DNA from: Microbacteriaceae bacterium PS02067
GTDB lineage: Bacteria; Actinomycetota; Actinomycetes; Actinomycetales; Microbacteriaceae
NCBI GenBank assembly: GCA_029960085.1
Contig: JASCPG010000008.1
Coordinates: 1-62,512 of the forward strand
Direction of reading: 5' to 3'
DNA: 62,512 nt
This document shows positions 59,472 through 62,512 of the stretch, piece by piece (positions within the stretch are counted from its first letter, which is position 1; each line of letters starts with the position of its first letter). The notes beneath the pieces were generated by a model. That model did no database searches, was not told the origin of the DNA, and was given only the letters and a program-made list of their open reading frames with translations. Position numbers and translations under genes: made by a program.

Positions 59472-59576
59472 TCATCGCTGACGCCTGTGTCCTATGTCGA
59501 CTCGTCTGCTGTCCGATGACAACCCACCTGTCGTTTCTGCCAACCGATCTGTAGCTCGGATGTCGGACTCCAGCCC

Positions 59577-59582
59577 TACGAT
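59577..59582 (+). promoter_or_regulatory. -10 element TACGAT of a leaderless promoter
   Basis: TACGAT ends 6 nt before the ATG at 59589. Confidence 0.5.
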
Positions 59583-59588
59583 GAGTCG

Positions 59589-60233
59589 ATGCGCGTCTAC
59601 ATCCACGGTGCCGGGCGGACCGGTCGGGATGCCTGGCCGAACGCATCCCCGGATGACGCACTTTTCGCCGAGTTCGACTCCGCGCTGTCGCTGGACGCAC
59701 GTGTCGACGAGATCGCGATCCTCACACTTCCGGCTGCGGTGGTGATCGCACACTCGGCGGGTGCCGTCCCGACCGCGCTCGCCGTGTCGCGACGGAAGAT
59801 GTCGCCGCGTGCTCTCGTGCTCGTCGAGCCGGCGCTGTACGACGTCGCCCGCGGTGCGCCAGCCATCGAACGGCACATCGAAAGGATGACCGTGGCTCGT
59901 CGGCGTGCCGATGCCGGCGATCTGTTCGGCTTCTGGGAGATCGTGCGTCCGATGATGTTCGGTGCGGCCGCTGAGCGCGACGCGTGGGATGCCGAGCACG
60001 AACGCGCGTCCCGATTCGCGGCGATCGACCTGCCGTGGGGTCACGGCATCGCCGCGCGCGCACTGACGGGCATCCCTACGCTCGTGGTCACGGGAGCATG
60101 GAACGACGAGTACGAGGCGATCGGCGCCGCGCTCGCGGACGCAGGCGCGACCCACGTTGCGCTCGCGGGCTACGGACACCGGCCACAAGATCACCCAGAC
60201 TTCGAGGAGACGGTACGCAACGCGCTCGGGTGA
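59589..60233 (+). CDS. Alpha/beta hydrolase
   Basis: A 214-residue alpha/beta-hydrolase-fold protein. The oxyanion region is YIHGAGRTGRDAWP near the start, the nucleophile elbow is IAHSAGAVPTALA (Ser in the AHSAG motif, near residue 58), and YGHRPQDHP near the end offers the catalytic His. It is shorter than average. The N-terminal strand/loop is immediately followed by the first helix, so the protein is a compact form. First gene outside the right end of the transposon. Substrate unknown. Confidence 0.8.
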   Translation: MRVYIHGAGRTGRDAWPNASPDDALFAEFDSALSLDARVDEIAILTLPAAVVIAHSAGAVPTALAVSRRKMSPRALVLVEPALYDVARGAPAIERHIERMTVARRRADAGDLFGFWEIVRPMMFGAAAERDAWDAEHERASRFAAIDLPWGHGIAARALTGIPTLVVTGAWNDEYEAIGAALADAGATHVALAGYGHRPQDHPDFEETVRNALG

Positions 60234-60390
60234 GCCCATCACGGGGCATGCCTCCGCCACACCGTCGGCGAGGACGCCGTGCCGTCACGGCAACAGTAGT
60301 GTGTCCCCTCACTCCATCTGCTCGCGCATGCAACGCTTCGGTCCCCAGCGGACATGAACGGGGTATGGACACCAGGATGGAGACACCCCG

Positions 60391-61155
60391 ATGAACACGA
60401 TGACCGACGCCGACCTCGTTGCCGCGCTGCGCGCCGCCGACCCGGCACCGTCGATGACCGTGTCGGCCGCCGAAGCCGCCCGCGCCGTGCGGCGGGCCCG
60501 CATGGACAAGAAGCCACGCCGTTGGCTGCTGGTGTCGACGGGTATCGCCGCACTCCTGGTCGTCGGGGTCCCTGCGGGAGCCTACGCGTCCGGCGTTCTC
60601 GCGCGGACGGGCTGGTTTGGCTCCCCGAACCCCGGTGATGACCGCGCGTCGTGCGTGAGCACGGAGCACGACTGCAACGACGAATGGATCGATCTGGGAG
60701 CTCCCGACCTCGACACGGTCGTCGCCTCCGTCTATCCCGAGTGGATGCCGCTCGCCCCCGGTGTCACACGCCAGGACCTCACTGCGCGGGTCGTCGCGAT
60801 CATGACGGGCGACAACGCCTTCGCACCTGAGCGGCTGATTCGACGCACCTTCGAGTCCGAGTCGTACAAGGACTGGCTCGGCGCGTGGATCGCCGCTCAC
60901 GAAAGCGGAGACGTCGTCGGGCAAGACGCGGCATCCCGAGTGATCACGGAGGCATCCAGTTGGCCGACTCTCGTCGCAACAGACGGGGGAGGGGTCACGG
61001 ACATGATGCGTGCGTACGCCACACGCATCGCCGCAGGAGACAGCGAGGCAGCGCAGGGCATGGCACAGTTCGAGGGTGCCCCGGGCTGGGATGGGATCGA
61101 CCGATCCACGCTCAGCGCCGAGATCTACGACGAGGTGCTGGGGGATAGGCCGTGA
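60391..61155 (+). CDS. Single-pass membrane protein coupled to an ECF sigma factor
   Basis: A 254-residue protein: a cytoplasmic N-terminus with a conserved-looking LVAALRAADPAPSMTVSAAEA and a basic R-R-x-R segment, one membrane span at about 48-68, and an extracytoplasmic domain (about 75-254) with two close cysteines (SCVSTEHDC). The sigma-factor gene begins in its last codons (GTGA overlap). It is a good candidate for the sensor or anti-sigma partner, although no zinc anti-sigma motif (HxxxCxxC) is visible and here it precedes the sigma gene. The ATG at 60391 follows GATGGAGACACC. Confidence 0.75.
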   Translation: MNTMTDADLVAALRAADPAPSMTVSAAEAARAVRRARMDKKPRRWLLVSTGIAALLVVGVPAGAYASGVLARTGWFGSPNPGDDRASCVSTEHDCNDEWIDLGAPDLDTVVASVYPEWMPLAPGVTRQDLTARVVAIMTGDNAFAPERLIRRTFESESYKDWLGAWIAAHESGDVVGQDAASRVITEASSWPTLVATDGGGVTDMMRAYATRIAAGDSEAAQGMAQFEGAPGWDGIDRSTLSAEIYDEVLGDRP

Positions 61156-61706
61156 GCGCGGCCGACGCCGTGGGCGGTGGAACCGGCGCCCTGGACATCG
61201 TCACCGAGCTGGCGCACGCGTCGGACCGTGCCTTCGAAGACGCCGTCGCTCCGTTGGTTCCGCTGCTCCTGCGGTACTTCGCGCGTCGCGTGACACCGAG
61301 CGAAGACGCGGCGGACTGCACGTCCGAAACGCTCGTCGCGTTGTGGAGGCACCGCCGCCGTCTTCCCGCAGCAGAGGCGGAGCGACGCGCGTGGGCGTAT
61401 GGCATCGCCCGGAACGTCCTCGCGAACCATCGGCGTGGGCGGGTCCGCCGCGATCTCGCGAACGACGCACTCCGGGCCGCTGCCGCCACGCCGACGCCGC
61501 CGATCCCCGATGAGGCGTTCATCGCTGCCGAGGCGTTGAATCTCTTGCCCGAACGGGACCAAGAGCTCATCCGCCTGGTGGTGTGGGAGGAGCTCTCCAT
61601 CGCCGAGGTGGGGCGTGCGCTCGGCGTCGGCGCGGCGACCGCGCGCTCGCGGTACGCTCGCGCCCTCACGCGGTTGCGCGGCGTATACGCATCGCTCGAC
61701 GCCTGA
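61152..61706 (+). CDS. RNA polymerase sigma factor, ECF type
   Basis: A 184-residue ECF sigma factor. Region 2 is at about 25-95 (FEDAVAPLVPLLLRYFARRV through SEDAADCTSETLVALWRHRRRLPAAEAERRAWAYGIARNVLANHRR) and region 4 at about 125-178 (LNLLPERDQELIRLVVWEELSIAEVGRALGVGAATARSRYARALTRLR). A short charged linker joins them. It has no extra C-terminal domain. Start GTG 61152 overlaps the upstream gene. Target promoters are unknown. Confidence 0.9.
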   Translation: MSAADAVGGGTGALDIVTELAHASDRAFEDAVAPLVPLLLRYFARRVTPSEDAADCTSETLVALWRHRRRLPAAEAERRAWAYGIARNVLANHRRGRVRRDLANDALRAAAATPTPPIPDEAFIAAEALNLLPERDQELIRLVVWEELSIAEVGRALGVGAATARSRYARALTRLRGVYASLDA

Positions 61707-61792
61707 TGATCGTGCGTGTCGGGTCGCCAGGGGTGACCCGACACGCACGTAGCGGTACCGTGTGGGGCACGACCCAGACGGAGGAGGAATTC

Positions 61793-61993
61793 ATGAGCGA
61801 CCCGGTGCAGACCACGAACAGGACGACGACTGATGCCCTGTGGCGCGTCATCATCATCGCGATCTTCGTCATCGGAGCGATCGTGGCGGTCGCGCTCCCG
61901 CTGCTCACGGGCAACTGGAGGTCGGTCTTCACATCCGCCCAGATCTTCGCCTTCGGCATCCTCATCGCGGCGATCCGGTCGATCCGCCGCTGA
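61793..61993 (+). CDS. Small membrane protein, 66 aa
   Basis: Sixty-six residues with a polar N-terminus (MSDPVQTTNRTTTDALW) and two hydrophobic segments (VIIIAIFVIGAIVAVALPLL and AQIFAFGILIAAI). It has an excellent ribosome site (GGAGGAGG, 6 nt before the ATG). Function unknown. Confidence 0.75.
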   Translation: MSDPVQTTNRTTTDALWRVIIIAIFVIGAIVAVALPLLTGNWRSVFTSAQIFAFGILIAAIRSIRR

Positions 61994-61998
61994 TCATC

Positions 61999-62512
61999 GT
62001 GTCGGATGCCAGGAGCAACGCCGCCCGCTACGCGGCGCAGCGCGCGGCTGGAGAGCAGCCGACGACGGGCGCTGACGAACAGAGCCGGGGCGCCGGCCTC
62101 ACCGCTGAGAACTCGTCGGCCGTCGTCGAGTCCGCGATCCAGCAGGCGATCCGCCGAGGCGAGTTCGACAACCTGCCGGGCGCGGGCAAGCCGCTCGAGG
62201 GGCTCGGCACGCATCACGATCCGGACTGGTGGCTCCGACGGAAGATCGAGACCGAGAACCTCAGCGGGCTCGGGCCACCCGCACTGCGACTACGGGTCGA
62301 GAACGCCGAACTCGAGAATCAACTAGATCTCGAGTCGCGCGAGAGCCGCGTGCGCGAGATCCTCGAGGACTTCAACCGGCGCGTCGTCGAAGCCCGTCGC
62401 CAGCTCCAGGGCGGGCCGCCCGTCGTCACGCCGACGCGCGACGTCGACGGCGAGGTGCGCGCCTGGCAGGACCGCCGTGCCGCTCGCGCCGCGCTCGCGC
62501 GGGCGGCGGCGG
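61999..62512 (+). CDS. DUF1992 (DnaJ-C28-like) protein, 3' end cut by the window
   Basis: At least 171 codons of a DUF1992 protein. The defining block VVESAIQQAIRRGEFDNLPGAGKPLEG is at about 45-71, followed by DPDWWLRRKIETENLSGLGPPALRLR and a charged coiled-coil-like stretch (ENAELENQLDLESRESRVREILEDFNRR). DUF1992 is the conserved domain of DnaJ subfamily C28; its function is not settled. GTG at 61999 begins six bases after the preceding stop. The gene continues past the right edge. Confidence 0.85.
   Translation, partial: MSDARSNAARYAAQRAAGEQPTTGADEQSRGAGLTAENSSAVVESAIQQAIRRGEFDNLPGAGKPLEGLGTHHDPDWWLRRKIETENLSGLGPPALRLRVENAELENQLDLESRESRVREILEDFNRRVVEARRQLQGGPPVVTPTRDVDGEVRAWQDRRAARAALARAAA

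Larger units (their letters stand above)
59195..59588. other. Right end of the transposon and flank, no gene
   Basis: About 390 bp without a gene. It holds the right-end repeats (59364-59471), the proposed terminus, and outside it two plus-strand TGTCSGA words at 59510-59516 and 59561-59567 that resemble part of a TnsB site and could be a second or older end. Confidence 0.6.

Overview
The window is high-GC actinobacterial chromosome. Gene content, codon use (very GC-rich third positions), the frequent word GGATGCC/GGCATCC, many start codons placed 6-7 nt after a TAnnnT hexamer, and the protein families all point to the family Microbacteriaceae, most likely Microbacterium. This is a judgement from composition and family recognition, not from a database search.

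Layout. 1-6.6 kb: two CUT1 sugar permeases and an alpha-glucosidase in one overlapping operon, then a hydrolase, a ROK-type kinase and a fatty-acid desaturase. 6.6-16.7 kb: small proteins, a sulfurtransferase with a broken flavin monooxygenase beside it, a small (p)ppGpp synthetase-like gene, two PadR regulators with membrane-protein partners, a 37-codon scar of an ABC exporter operon, and an MFS drug exporter. 16.8-24.6 kb: a second sulfurtransferase, a zinc alcohol dehydrogenase, a LacI regulator and a divergent L-arabinose operon (araD truncated, araB, araA, aldose epimerase). 24.9-34.9 kb: an SDR enzyme, a tRNA-Arg, a gene-poor stretch, then a disaccharide phosphorylase, DUF624 protein, solute-binding protein, two permeases and a LacI regulator that look like one regulon with a shared operator. 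35-47.9 kb: insertion-sequence debris and a 31-bp tandem repeat, an amine-catabolism pair (class III aminotransferase and FAD oxidase), an amylosucrase, L-serine dehydratase, a broken DUF2804 gene, a MarR regulator, a DUF2207 protein and isocitrate lyase. 48.4-59.5 kb: a Tn7-like transposon. 59.6-62.5 kb: alpha/beta hydrolase, an ECF sigma factor with a membrane partner, and DUF1992.

The most notable object is the approximately 11-kb Tn7-like transposon (about 48379-59471). It carries a five-gene core with four 4-bp overlaps: TnsA endonuclease, TnsB DDE transposase, TnsC AAA+ ATPase and two consecutive, different TniQ/TnsD zinc proteins. Arrays of TnsB-site-like repeats lie at both ends in opposite orientation, the proposed termini are TGTCG...CGACA, and TCAT abuts each terminus. 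There is no TnsE and no CRISPR-Cas. The cargo is six genes, of which at least five encode lipoproteins or membrane-anchored extracytoplasmic proteins.

A second theme is damage by deletion. At four places (about 9660, 14975, 20510 and 43230) coding sequence stops abruptly and joins the later part of the same gene or of a following gene, with tens to hundreds of codons missing. This is either real genome erosion or a recurrent assembly collapse; the two can be told apart by read mapping.
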